This document shows positions 53,777 through 62,040 of a stretch of 64,000 bases of DNA, piece after piece. The DNA comes from Henriciella sp. Lineage in GTDB: Bacteria; Pseudomonadota; Alphaproteobacteria; Caulobacterales; Hyphomonadaceae. The notes under the pieces were generated by a model. That model did no database searches. It saw nothing but the letters and a program-made list of their open reading frames with translations, and had not been told where the DNA came from. The position numbers and the translations under genes were made by a program. Numbering within the stretch: position 1 is the stretch's first letter; each line of letters starts with the position of its first letter. Location: NCBI RefSeq assembly GCF_029937755.1, contig NZ_JAPYPG010000009.1:1-64000 (forward strand). The letters run 5' to 3'.

Positions 53777-54502
53777 TCAGCTGAGATCATCGACGGACAC
53801 CTCCAAACCCGACAGGCCAATTTTTGGGGTCACCCCGAACCATTGTTGCAGTCGGCGAGTGAAATGCGCCTGGTCAGCAAAACCGCCCGCGGCCGCTGCA
53901 TCAGCGAGACTGGACGACGCCTCCATTGCCTTAGCGGCGCCGAGCAATTGCAACCATTGCAATAGGTTGCTGGGCGGAACACCGAAGTCCGCCTTGACGA
54001 TCTCTCGCAGCCGAGTTGGAGACAGCGCGAGCTCGCGCGCCAGAGCGGCGGGATTGGCGAGTGCGCGAACGTTGCCAAGGGCTTTTTGTAGGCGTGAATC
54101 TATGGCCGAACCAGGCAACCGGCCCGCGAACCTTTTCGCCCAATCGCGCGCCTGACTAATGTCGCTGATGTGCTCTAGAGCGGCTGATAGATCATCCGAA
54201 AGGCAGGCAGGCTGATTGCATTGCTGATCGTTTCGAATTCCGGAAAAGCGCGGGTCAATATAGATCGAGCGCGTCAGGCGTCCCTCAGGACCGATGGAAT
54301 GGGTCTGCCCAGTAGGGATGTGAATAGCCTTGCCGGTCGGGGCTACTATCTCTGAGTTTGTCGTCACCACGACTGCGCCATCCAGCCCGAGTATGGCCTG
54401 ATGTGCCAAATGAGCATGTGCCGTGTTCTTGCCAAGGCGAGCGTCGAGCGCGGCCCAGCCGACCCCGATGGCCAACGCGCCAGACCAGGGCGCCGCGCTC
54501 AT
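53777..54502 (-). CDS. AraC-family transcriptional regulator
   Basis: 241 residues. N-terminal AraC-type sensor with cupin-like text (ARLGKNTAHAHLAHQAILGLDGAVVVT, 23-50), C-terminal double helix-turn-helix about 140-235 (ALARELALSPTRLREIVKADFGVPPSNLLQWLQLLGAAKAM, ADAAAAGGFADQAHFTRRLQQWFGVTP). The histidines of the sensor could bind a metal or metabolite. Its start overlaps the hypothetical gene by 4 bases. Its operon (acyltransferase, hypothetical, AraC) reads toward the copper ATPase operon. Confidence 0.9.
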   Translation of the reverse strand: MSAAPWSGALAIGVGWAALDARLGKNTAHAHLAHQAILGLDGAVVVTTNSEIVAPTGKAIHIPTGQTHSIGPEGRLTRSIYIDPRFSGIRNDQQCNQPACLSDDLSAALEHISDISQARDWAKRFAGRLPGSAIDSRLQKALGNVRALANPAALARELALSPTRLREIVKADFGVPPSNLLQWLQLLGAAKAMEASSSLADAAAAGGFADQAHFTRRLQQWFGVTPKIGLSGLEVSVDDLS

Positions 54503-54861
54503 TTCAATCTCCCCTGAGTGTCAGGCTCGGTTGCTTTAAGAAAAGCGTAGATCGCTGTTTCGCATTGACCGCACGCGGTCCCGAGCCTGTTCGGGCTGTT
54601 GCTCGTCGTTTCCAGCGAGGCTCTTTCAAGGCCTCTGAAAATACCTGCCATCGCTCGTAGTGCCCTGAGGAGATTTTCTCGGCGGTGTTCGATCGACTTC
54701 GCAAATGCCTCAGAAAGAAGAATGCACACCTCGGCCGTCATGAATGCCATTTCTGCAAACTTAGTTGCGGGTGTGTTTTCAGATGCGCTGCTTATAAGCT
54801 TCTCAAATTGGCTTTGAGCCCGAAGCAATGTTTCAATCAGTGAATGCGACGCGGAGGTCAT
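54499..54861 (-). CDS. Hypothetical helical protein
   Basis: 120 residues from the ATG that overlaps the acyltransferase stop and follows GGAGGTGGCCGC. Predicted all-helical and soluble: SHSLIETLLRAQSQFEKLISSASE, AFMTAEVCILLSEAFAKSIEHRRENLLRALRAMAGIFRGLERA. Three Cys, two as CGQC near 92-95. No family recognised. Bracketed by 4-base overlaps on both sides, so its translation is tied to the AraC regulator. Confidence 0.65.
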   Translation of the reverse strand: MTSASHSLIETLLRAQSQFEKLISSASENTPATKFAEMAFMTAEVCILLSEAFAKSIEHRRENLLRALRAMAGIFRGLERASLETTSNSPNRLGTACGQCETAIYAFLKATEPDTQGRLK

Positions 54862-55931
54862 GCGGCCACCTCCGGCGATACGGTTTTTTGGTTTATCGAG
54901 CGGGCGCGCAGCTTCAGAGCAAGCACTGGCTTTTCGATGACATGCCACGAAGTGGCCGCGACGAGCAGAATGAGCGGCGCGGTCATTATAGCCAGGACAG
55001 CGGGGCTAACATCTGGTTGTCCAACCAGAAATACCTGCAAAAGCGGGTAGTGCCAGATATAAATCCCGTACGAATAGTCCGGAATTTTGGCGATGCGGAC
55101 GGACGCACGTTTTGGCAATCCAGCTCGAAGCATTAGGCTTGTGAGGGCAAGGGTCGCAAACAATTCGCCGAGGGGGCCGCCGCCAAGGAGCGCGAACGCT
55201 GCAATCAGACCTGCGACCGCCAAGAGGGGCGGTCTGCGCAAAATAGGCCACTGCCAAAGCGTCATTCCGAGCAGAAAGGCCGATGAGAGGCGGAGCAAGG
55301 ACATCACGCTCGGCGGGAGCGCACTCGTATCGATGAACAAAGGCGCGCTAAGATAGACCGATTGCACAAGCAAGAAGACGCTAAGAACACGCCATGGGCC
55401 GTTGACGGTGCCAAACATGAACGCGATGCCCGCTAGGATGTACGCTGCTAGCTCGAACCGAATGGTCCAGAGCGGCCCGTTAAAGTCGGTTTCCAAATTC
55501 TGAGAGAATATCTGTGCGGGCGCGCTGTCGGGATCGCCAAGCGCCAAGACTTTGTAGGTGTATTGCCAGGTCTCCGGCTGAAACAATGATCCGCCGCCCT
55601 CGGCCGAATAGACAGGCGCGAAGACGAGGACAAAAGCCGCAAGTATAATCACCAGAGCTGGGTAGATCCGCAGAAACCGTGAAACTGCATAAGCCTTCAT
55701 ATCGCGCCTTGTATGAAGACTCTTGGCAATCAAGAGGCCTGACAGGACGAAGAACCCGTTCACGGCCATATAGCTGGCAGTCCATTCGTGGATGCGAAAC
55801 GGTTCGAACCCTGTCGTGAGGAGCCAGATATGACCGAGTACTACAGCGATCGCCAACACCCACCGCACCGCGGTGAAGTGGTTTTGACCCATCAGCGGGT
55901 CCGCAAGCTGTGTTTGGCCACCCCCAGCCAT
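54858..55931 (-). CDS. Acyltransferase 3 family membrane protein
   Basis: 357 residues, ten spans, OafA/NodX-type acyltransferase: QNHFTAVRWVLAIAVVLGHIWLL (His in span 1), FFVLSGLLIAKSLHTRRDMKAYAVSRFLRIYPALVII (R-x-x-R-I-x-P) and DYSYGIYIWHYPLLQVF. It O-acylates a surface sugar. Start lies 3 bases after the DUF2231 fusion gene, so it could belong to the copper operon transcript as well as to the AraC operon. Confidence 0.9.
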   Translation of the reverse strand: MAGGGQTQLADPLMGQNHFTAVRWVLAIAVVLGHIWLLTTGFEPFRIHEWTASYMAVNGFFVLSGLLIAKSLHTRRDMKAYAVSRFLRIYPALVIILAAFVLVFAPVYSAEGGGSLFQPETWQYTYKVLALGDPDSAPAQIFSQNLETDFNGPLWTIRFELAAYILAGIAFMFGTVNGPWRVLSVFLLVQSVYLSAPLFIDTSALPPSVMSLLRLSSAFLLGMTLWQWPILRRPPLLAVAGLIAAFALLGGGPLGELFATLALTSLMLRAGLPKRASVRIAKIPDYSYGIYIWHYPLLQVFLVGQPDVSPAVLAIMTAPLILLVAATSWHVIEKPVLALKLRARSINQKTVSPEVAA

Positions 55932-55934
55932 TTA

Positions 55935-56990
55935 TCAGTGCTCGTGATCTTCGGTGATCGGCGCGGATGACCAATGGACATGGTGAATCTTCCAGACCCC
56001 AGCGTCGCGTTTGAGAACCATGGTTTCCATAGCTTGGCGGTGCACGGGCTCGCCTCTATAGGCGCCATTAATCTCCGATTGAGAGATCACCGTAGCGATA
56101 TCGCTATTCTCGAGAATGTTTCGGTCTTTGAGATCGAATGAAACCGCGGCTGTATAAGCCATGTCTGCGGGCATATGATGGCCGGCATACTCTTCGAATG
56201 AGCGCTCGGCGCCGCCGCCCTCAGCGATCACGACGTCGGGGGAAAACAGCGCGCGCAGCGCCGCCTCATCACCTGCTTTTAACGCTTCGCCGAAAGCGTC
56301 AGCGACGCTCGCCGGCGATCCAGCTTGTGGCGCGGGTGTTGTGGACGGGCTGTCTCCATCATGGTGCCCATCACTATTGTCATGACTGATTGGAGCGACG
56401 TCGTGATGGCCATCGGAGTTTTCATGGGCAGCCGCGGTCGGCGCTAAATCTGGCATGGGATCCATATCATGATCTGCCGTGACGCCGCCGCCGCCATGAT
56501 CATGGTCGTGGCCATCTCCTGTCACCTGCGGCAGGCTTTTGACCCCAAGGCCGTAGCCATAGACGATTTTGCCGCCCCACCAGGCCGTGACGGTTAAGGC
56601 GAGCGCGGCCGCAGCCAAGCCTGTGACGAAAATGCCTGAGGCGGCTTTTGCTCTTCCCGTCCATCGCCAGGCCGCCAATAGGAGGATGGCGAGGCCGGAT
56701 GGTACAGCCCAGTTGCGGTGGGTGGTCATCGCTGCATGCGACGGCGCGTCATGATCTACCGTGTAATAGGCTTGAAATCCTGCCGCGATTGTCAGCACGA
56801 TTGCGATCGCACTAAAGGCCAGCATCCAGTCCGCGGCCGGGCGCAGAGTCTCTCGCCATCGCTCGACAGGCGAAAAGGCGGCCAACACATAAGAGGCCAA
56901 AGCCGTGAGGCTAAGCGCATAGGCAAAATGCACCAGAATCGGATGCAGGTTCGGTTCAATCAAATCGCCCAAAAGCGCCTCCCAGTTAGC
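55935..56990 (-). CDS. DUF2231 membrane domain fused through a His-rich linker to an NTF2-like domain (copy 2)
   Basis: 351 residues from MANWEALLGDL; an upstream ATG at 57050 is possible. Domain 1, DUF2231 (about 1-155), four spans with EPNLHPILVHFAYALS, AADWMLAF and AAGFQAYYTVDHDAPSHAAMTTHRNW. Linker (~165-235) is packed with His/Asp: GDGHDHDHGGGG, NSDGHHD twice. Domain 2 (~240-345) is a DUF4440/SnoaL (NTF2) fold: VADAFGEALKAGDEAALRALFSPDVVIAEGG, ETMVLKRDAGVWKIHHVHWSSA. Very similar to 57822-58916 in the first half. Function unknown; copper carriage or reduction by context. Confidence 0.85.
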   Translation of the reverse strand, partial: ANWEALLGDLIEPNLHPILVHFAYALSLTALASYVLAAFSPVERWRETLRPAADWMLAFSAIAIVLTIAAGFQAYYTVDHDAPSHAAMTTHRNWAVPSGLAILLLAAWRWTGRAKAASGIFVTGLAAAALALTVTAWWGGKIVYGYGLGVKSLPQVTGDGHDHDHGGGGVTADHDMDPMPDLAPTAAAHENSDGHHDVAPISHDNSDGHHDGDSPSTTPAPQAGSPASVADAFGEALKAGDEAALRALFSPDVVIAEGGGAERSFEEYAGHHMPADMAYTAAVSFDLKDRNILENSDIATVISQSEINGAYRGEPVHRQAMETMVLKRDAGVWKIHHVHWSSAPITEDHEH

Positions 56991-57090
56991 CATATGCGTG
57001 AGCGTCGCTATCTTCAGCGACTGGCATTGTCTGGGTGATACGCCGGACACTTGCCTGACCCCTCAAGAATTGTGGGGTCTGCAAGCGACG

Positions 57091-57306
57091 TTAGCTCAGG
57101 TCTTTCATGCGACGATCAAATTCTTCCTTGTCTATTTCGCCGCGCGCATATCGTCGCCGGAGGATATCGACCGGGTCGTTGGACTTGGAGTCCGCCCCGT
57201 CCCGATTGATGGTCGCACGCACAGCGACATAGATCAGCAATGCCAGGACGCCCCAAAAAATCAGCGCGCCAAGATTGCCGAAAATCATATGCCCCATATC
57301 GGCCAA
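57091..57306 (-). CDS. SHOCT-domain small membrane protein
   Basis: 71 residues from TTG, chosen because GGAGATCTAAA sits 7 bases upstream; the next start is an ATG three codons on. One membrane span (~10-30, GALIFWGVLALLIYVAVRA), then a SHOCT motif at 44-71 (DPVDILRRRYARGEIDKEEFDRRMKDL). Short C-terminal SHOCT proteins are common beside copper genes. Lies between the truncated copB and the DUF2231 fusion. Confidence 0.85.
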   Translation of the reverse strand: MADMGHMIFGNLGALIFWGVLALLIYVAVRATINRDGADSKSNDPVDILRRRYARGEIDKEEFDRRMKDLS

Positions 57307-57324
57307 TTTAGATCTCCATCATGT

Positions 57325-57729
57325 TTAGAACCAGGTTCGCACACCGACGAGCAATGCCGTTTGATCTTTTTCGCCTCCAGACGCCTCAATGAAGTCTGCG
57401 GTATCGCCAATAGCGCTTTGCCATTCGACGCCAATATATGGCGCGAATTCGCGAACAATTTCGTAGCGAAGGCGCAGGCCGGCATCAACGCTGGTTAAAC
57501 CAGAACTGAGTTGCAGGTCAGGCATATCCTGAGCAGAAAGGCTCGCTTCTAAGCGGGGTTGAAGGATCAGACGCTGGGTTAGCAGCAACTCATATTCGGC
57601 CTCGACCCGTGCCGTGACGTCGCCTTCGGTGCTCACAAAAGCAGCAGCGTCAGCTTCAAACCAATGTCCAGCCCGCACTTTATGGGCCAGTTTGAAGTAG
57701 GGTTTCTGGGGGAAGGACAGGACAGTCAT
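57325..57729 (-). pseudogene. Truncated copB (C-terminal part only)
   Basis: 134 residues. From about residue 22 (HWFEADAAAF) it aligns with the C-terminal half of the full CopB at 58926-59729: EGDVTARVEAEYELLLTQRLILQPRLEAS, LRLRYEIVREFAPYIGVEWQSAIGDTAD and LLVGVRTWF. Signal peptide and N-terminal half are lost; the first ~20 residues are unrelated. A CsoR-like operator sits 7 bases from its start codon. A rearranged relic unlikely to reach the outer membrane. Confidence 0.8.
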
Positions 57730-57735
57730 GACCTA

Positions 57736-57752
57736 ATACCCATATGGGGTAT
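57736..57752. promoter_or_regulatory. CsoR-like operator next to the truncated copB
   Basis: ATACCC-ATATG-GGGTAT, a perfect 6-5-6 inverted repeat. It lies between the end of the first DUF2231 fusion gene and the truncated copB, only 7 bases from the latter's start. Probably the original operator of a copper operon brought here by the rearrangement that cut copB, now driving the SHOCT / DUF2231 copy 2 genes. Confidence 0.65.
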
Positions 57753-57821
57753 ACTCAATATCATCGCCGCTTGCCGATTGCATTTCAACTTGGCCAGCAC
57801 GCGGCAGTTTGGATTTCCTCC

Positions 57822-58916
57822 TTATCGCGGCGCACGAGAGGACGAGTGCGTGTGAATGACCTGCCAGGTGCCGGCGACCTTGCGGAACAGCACCGTTTGT
57901 TTCCCGATACGCTCCAGGCGTTCGCCATTGGAGCTGAACGTTCCACTGATCGCTGTGTCCGCGACAGCCCATGCAAAGTCACTTCCCTCGAATTGCACGT
58001 CTATATTCGAGAAGTCGAGTTCGAGATCCGGAATGGTATCTTTTTCGGGCTCGACATGATTTTCGACAAGGTCGAGCAGGCCAGTATTCTCGCCGCCTGA
58101 CTCAAAGTACCGGGCGCCTGACCAGTCGAGAAAGTTCTGTCGGAACAGTTCGCCATCGCCGGTCTCCCAACCGGTTTCGATCGCGGCCATGATATCCAGG
58201 ATCGCCTGTTCATCAGTCGAGACCGGTTTGGTGTCGTGATGGCCGTCGGAGTTGTCGTGTCCGGCGGGGACCGTGCCTGACATTTCTCGATCAGCTGCAC
58301 CGTCGGTATGGTCGTGATCATGTCCATCGCCGCTCGCCGATGATCCATCCATCGTGTCGGATGGAGGCGCTCCGTGAGCGTCTTGATGATCGTCTGTTGA
58401 ATTTACGGTGCCTTGGTCGCCATGACCGGCTCCGCCGCCATGATCATGATCGTGGCCTGGCCCGCTGGCTTCAGGAAGGGTCTGCACGCCAAGTCCGTAC
58501 TTGTAGACAATTGTGCCTCCCCACCACGCTGTAACCGGCAAAAGACCTGCCACCGCCAGGGCACTGATCGCAAATACCGGGCCGGGCGACGAGGCCCTTC
58601 TCAGCCAGCGCCAACCGGCGAGGGCCAGTAATGCGAGGCCCGTGGGAACAGCCCAGTTGCGATGGGTTGTCATCGCTTCATGGGACGGCGCATCGTGAGC
58701 AACGCTGTAATAGGCCTGAAACCCGGCCGCGATGGTGGCCAGAACCGCCAAGGCAGCCAATGCCAGCATCCAGTCGGCGGCCGGTCGAAGGCTGTCGCGC
58801 CAGCGGCCTGCAGGTACGAGGAGGCCAGCCACATATGCCAAGGCTGCAGATGTGCCGAGGGCATAGGTAAAATGCACCAGCACGGGGTGAATATTGGGTT
58901 CTATGAAACCGCCCAT
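57822..58916 (-). CDS. DUF2231 membrane domain fused through a His-rich linker to an NTF2-like domain (copy 1)
   Basis: 364 residues. DUF2231 part 1-150 with four spans (EPNIHPVLVHFTYALG, AADWMLALAAL, AAGFQAYYSVAHDAPSHEAMTTHRNW, TAWWGGTIVYKYGLGVQTLP). Linker ~158-235 rich in His/Asp (GHDHDHGGGAGHGD, GDGHDHDHTDG, NSDGHHD). NTF2-like part ~240-360: AILDIMAAIETGWETGDGELFRQNFLDW, ETVLFRKVAGTWQVIHTHSS. The C-terminal half differs from copy 2 while the first half is highly similar. It follows copB by 9 bases in the copA-copB operon. Confidence 0.87.
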   Translation of the reverse strand: MGGFIEPNIHPVLVHFTYALGTSAALAYVAGLLVPAGRWRDSLRPAADWMLALAALAVLATIAAGFQAYYSVAHDAPSHEAMTTHRNWAVPTGLALLALAGWRWLRRASSPGPVFAISALAVAGLLPVTAWWGGTIVYKYGLGVQTLPEASGPGHDHDHGGGAGHGDQGTVNSTDDHQDAHGAPPSDTMDGSSASGDGHDHDHTDGAADREMSGTVPAGHDNSDGHHDTKPVSTDEQAILDIMAAIETGWETGDGELFRQNFLDWSGARYFESGGENTGLLDLVENHVEPEKDTIPDLELDFSNIDVQFEGSDFAWAVADTAISGTFSSNGERLERIGKQTVLFRKVAGTWQVIHTHSSSRAPR

Positions 58917-58925
58917 TTTGTTCTC

Positions 58926-59729
58926 CTAATACCAGGTCCGCAGGCCCACGAGAAAGACGATATCGTCGCCTTCACCGCCTGCGGCTTTGATCATGTCGCG
59001 TGTCTCACCGAAGGCGCTTTGCCATTCGACGCCGACATAAGGCGCAAACTCCCTCCTGATTTCATAACGAAGCCGCAAGCCGGCATCGAGTGTGCTAAGT
59101 CCCGCGCCCGTTTCCCTTTCCGGTATGTCCTGCGCGGAAAGATTTGCTTCGATCCGAGGCTGCAAGATCAACCGCTGGGTCAGGAGCAACTCATATTCAG
59201 CCTCGATGCGGGCCGTTACATCGCCTTTTTCACTGAGAAAGGCGGAAGCGTCGACTTCGAACCAGTAGGGCGCCAGACCATTCAGTGCGACGACCCCATG
59301 CGCGAGACTATCCGGTTCGATGTCGTAGCGAACGCCCGCCTGAACATTCCAGAAAGGCGCAACCGCGCGGGAATAGAGCGCCTGGATCTCGGCATCATCC
59401 ACGCCCTCTCCATTCAGAGAGGCGCGGCCCTCGCTCTTGAACCAGAGCTTGTTGATATCGCCCCCATACCAAGCCTGTCCGTTCCAGTACAAACTGTCGC
59501 CCTCGTCAGACATCTGAGCCTCGAGCTGGTTGAAGAGGATGTAGAAGCTCTTCTGGTCTCCGCCTTCCGCAAGAACGTCCCGGCGAGCGTCCGCCATTGC
59601 ATCCTCGCCGTAGATGGCGTCGGCCTGATCCCAGGGCGGGGTTTGATTTGTGTCTTCCGCGAACGCGCTGCCGGTCGCGTAGAGCGCGAAGCCGAGGAGG
59701 AGAGGGGCTGCCAAATTCGGTTTCATCAT
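58926..59729 (-). CDS. copB: Copper resistance outer-membrane protein CopB (full length)
   Basis: 267 residues. Signal peptide 1-24 (ending AFA). An acidic/Met stretch follows (about 30-75, including NQLEAQMSDEGDSLYWNGQ), then the barrel blocks WYGGDINKLWFKSEGRA, IQALYSRAVAPFWNVQAGVRYD, LAPYWFEVDASAF, YELLLTQRLILQP, LRLRYEIRREFAPYVGVEWQ and a terminal TWY. Start overlaps the copA stop by 4 bases. Serves as the donor-like full copy for the truncated copB 1.2 kb downstream. Confidence 0.95.
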   Translation of the reverse strand: MMKPNLAAPLLLGFALYATGSAFAEDTNQTPPWDQADAIYGEDAMADARRDVLAEGGDQKSFYILFNQLEAQMSDEGDSLYWNGQAWYGGDINKLWFKSEGRASLNGEGVDDAEIQALYSRAVAPFWNVQAGVRYDIEPDSLAHGVVALNGLAPYWFEVDASAFLSEKGDVTARIEAEYELLLTQRLILQPRIEANLSAQDIPERETGAGLSTLDAGLRLRYEIRREFAPYVGVEWQSAFGETRDMIKAAGGEGDDIVFLVGLRTWY

Positions 59730-61567
59730 GATTTTCCCTCCCCATGGTTCATGCCGTGATGGTCCATGGGCATATTCATCTGACCTGCCGGCATTTTTTC
59801 AGCTGGTGTCGTATCGTCTGCTGGCGGAATGACGCTGACGACCTGCATCATGCCAGCGTGCATGTGGTAAAGCAGATGGCAGTGGAACGCCCAGTCACCG
59901 ACATGTTCTGCGGTGATGTCGACGCTGACCCTGTCTGCAGGCTTGACCGTTACTGTGTGCTTTCGAGGCATGTGATGACCACCGCCATTCACGAGATCGA
60001 AAAACATGCCGTGCAAATGGATCGGGTGTGGCATCATTGTATCGTTTACGAGCGTCAGGCGAACACGTTCACCCTCGTAGAACTTGATTGACTCGGTTAC
60101 CTCGGAGAATTTTACACCGTCGAACGACCACATGTAGCGTTCCATGTTCGACGTCAGATGAATGACAATTTCGCGGCCAGGCGGGCGATGGTCCTCATTC
60201 ATGTCGAGCGCGCGAAGCTGGTTATAGGTGAGCGTGCGGTGGGGGACATCATCAAGCCCGAGACCGGGTTCGCCCAAGCGGCTCATCGTCATGCCTGATA
60301 CTTTTGCGACACCGGGGCCGCGCTCTATATCTGCTTCAATCTTGACGGGCTGGACCGCCGGACCATGAGGATCGGGCATCATCGACATGGCACCCATGTC
60401 GTGGCCTTTCATGTCGTCCCCGGCCGTCGCGGTGTCCGGACCATGATCCATTCTCCCCATGCCTGACATGCCCGCCATGTCTCCATGGGCCATTCCCATG
60501 TCCCGCATGGTCAGCATCGGCACAGCTCGAAGCGCAGGCGCATCGACCCGCATACCGGCACGCGGGCCGAGCGTGGCGACGGCCTGGCCGGAGCGGTCGA
60601 TCGATTCGGCAACAAAGGCGTAGGCGCGCGCTTCGGTCGGCGCGATGATGACATCATACGTCTCGGCCACGCCCATCTGGAACTCGTCGGTCTCAACCGG
60701 CTGGACATTCAGACCGTCGGCCTGGACCACCGTCATCGGCAAGCCCGGGAGGCGGACATTGAAGAGGGTCATGGCGGAGGCGTTGATAATGCGCAGGCGA
60801 ACCCGCTCGCCCGGCTGGAAGACCATATTGAAATTATCGGCCGTCGAATGGCCATTGATCAGGTAGGTGTAGGTTTCGCCGGTCACGTCTGCGAGATCGC
60901 GCGGGCTCATTCGCATCTGCCCCCACATGCCGCCAAGTCCGGTTGGGTTCGACAGGGTCGGGCGGTTGAAATTCAGGCTCTCGGCATTCTTCTTGAGCTT
61001 GTCGAAGATCCGGTGCGGATGCGTGAAACTCCAGTCGCTGAGGACGAGCACATATTCCCGGTCATAAGCCACTGGGTCTGTACCTGCCGGATCTATGACG
61101 ATCGGACCGTAATGGCCGAGTTGTTCCTGCAGACCAGAATGGGAGTGATACCAGTAAGTGCCATTTTGCGGCACCTTGAACTGATATTTGAACGTTTCGC
61201 CCGGTTTGATGCCCGGGAAGCTGACGCCCGGCACGCCGTCCATATGGAAGGGGACAAGCAGTCCGTGCCAATGGATCGAAGTGTCTTCGGCAAGCCGGTT
61301 GGTGACGTTCATTGTAACGTCATCGCCCTCGCGCAACCGCAAGAGCGGACCGGGAAGTGTGCCATTGATTCCGGTTGCCATACCGACTTTGCCGTTGAGC
61401 CTGACCGGGAACTGCCCGATTTCGAGGTCGAAGCGCGTGCCCGAAAGTGAGGGCACACCAAGGTTTCCGTTGCTGGAAGATTTTGCCCAAGCGGGCAGGA
61501 GGCTGCTTGCCCCCAAGGTTGCGCCGGTGCCGAGCACCGTCTGCAACATACGTCGTCTGTTCAACAT
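59726..61567 (-). CDS. copA: Multicopper oxidase CopA, Tat-exported
   Basis: 613 residues from MLNRRRMLQ, which follows GGAGACGATT; an ATG four codons up lacks a site. Twin-arginine signal (RRRMLQTVLG...LLPAWA), so the enzyme is folded with copper in the cytoplasm before export. Copper ligands: HWHGLL, YWYHSHSG, HPIHLHGMFF, and HCHLLYHMHAGMM. Met/His-rich insertion about 360-430 (MRDMGMAHGDMAGMSGMGRMDHG). Oxidises Cu(I) in the periplasm. First enzyme of the second copAB operon, coupled to copB. Confidence 0.96.
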   Translation of the reverse strand: MLNRRRMLQTVLGTGATLGASSLLPAWAKSSSNGNLGVPSLSGTRFDLEIGQFPVRLNGKVGMATGINGTLPGPLLRLREGDDVTMNVTNRLAEDTSIHWHGLLVPFHMDGVPGVSFPGIKPGETFKYQFKVPQNGTYWYHSHSGLQEQLGHYGPIVIDPAGTDPVAYDREYVLVLSDWSFTHPHRIFDKLKKNAESLNFNRPTLSNPTGLGGMWGQMRMSPRDLADVTGETYTYLINGHSTADNFNMVFQPGERVRLRIINASAMTLFNVRLPGLPMTVVQADGLNVQPVETDEFQMGVAETYDVIIAPTEARAYAFVAESIDRSGQAVATLGPRAGMRVDAPALRAVPMLTMRDMGMAHGDMAGMSGMGRMDHGPDTATAGDDMKGHDMGAMSMMPDPHGPAVQPVKIEADIERGPGVAKVSGMTMSRLGEPGLGLDDVPHRTLTYNQLRALDMNEDHRPPGREIVIHLTSNMERYMWSFDGVKFSEVTESIKFYEGERVRLTLVNDTMMPHPIHLHGMFFDLVNGGGHHMPRKHTVTVKPADRVSVDITAEHVGDWAFHCHLLYHMHAGMMQVVSVIPPADDTTPAEKMPAGQMNMPMDHHGMNHGEGKS

Positions 61568-61625
61568 AATCGTCTCCATGAGGTGAATTTATGCAATCGG
61601 GCTGCTAATGCAGCGACGCACGAAA

Positions 61626-62012
61626 TCAGCTCAGGGAACGCACCTTCAATGTGACTGGCGTTTGTTGCAGCAGGTAACTTCGGACCTCAGGCCAGGGCGT
61701 GCGGACATTGACGACGCGCTTCCATGCGTGTTGCCATGAGGGTGTAGCAAGCCCGATGGGCGTCGTATCGCCTAATACGTGCTGGACCGGGTTCGCCGTC
61801 TTGTCGGCTTGGGCGACCGTTGCTGTCTGAAGCTTGCAGTGATCAGTCTCATCATCGCAGGGCGCCTCAGGCCCATCGGCGGGCGCCTGGTGAGAATGAG
61901 CGGTGAACTCGGTTGCCATGCTATTCGTCGCCGACATATCGACGGGACACGCGCAGAGCACCTGCGACAGGCTGAAAAATACCGTCACGAGAGTTGCGAC
62001 AACAAAGTTCAT
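61626..62012 (-). CDS. Small exported Cys/His protein heading the second copAB operon
   Basis: 128 residues from MNFVVATLV (a start three codons up is possible). Signal peptide 1-19 ending VLCA, then CPVDMSATNSMATEF, HSHQAPADGPEAPCDDETDHC and a basic C-terminal part (WKRVVNVRTPWPEVRSYLL). Cys and His spacing suggests metal binding. I do not recognise the family. It lies 58 bases upstream of copA and just below a CsoR-like operator, so it is probably copper induced. Confidence 0.75.
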   Translation of the reverse strand: MNFVVATLVTVFFSLSQVLCACPVDMSATNSMATEFTAHSHQAPADGPEAPCDDETDHCKLQTATVAQADKTANPVQHVLGDTTPIGLATPSWQHAWKRVVNVRTPWPEVRSYLLQQTPVTLKVRSLS

Positions 62013-62023
62013 GACTACCACTT

Positions 62024-62040
62024 ATACCCCATAGGGGTTT
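62024..62040. promoter_or_regulatory. CsoR-like operator (second copAB operon)
   Basis: ATACCC-CATAG-GGGTTT, one mismatch to the 6-5-6 pattern; the core TACCCC-ATA-GGGGT is symmetric. Positioned 12 bases upstream of the small exported-protein gene that leads the copA-copB-DUF2231 operon. Confidence 0.6.

Noticed and set aside
58662-59759. 365-codon open frame antisense to copB and the DUF2231 fusion
   Set aside because: Spans a real gene boundary and has no start signal; opposite strand carries the conserved CopB motifs.
60485-61450. 321-codon open frame antisense to the Tat-exported CopA
   Set aside because: Opposite the copper-ligand motifs of the oxidase; no independent evidence.
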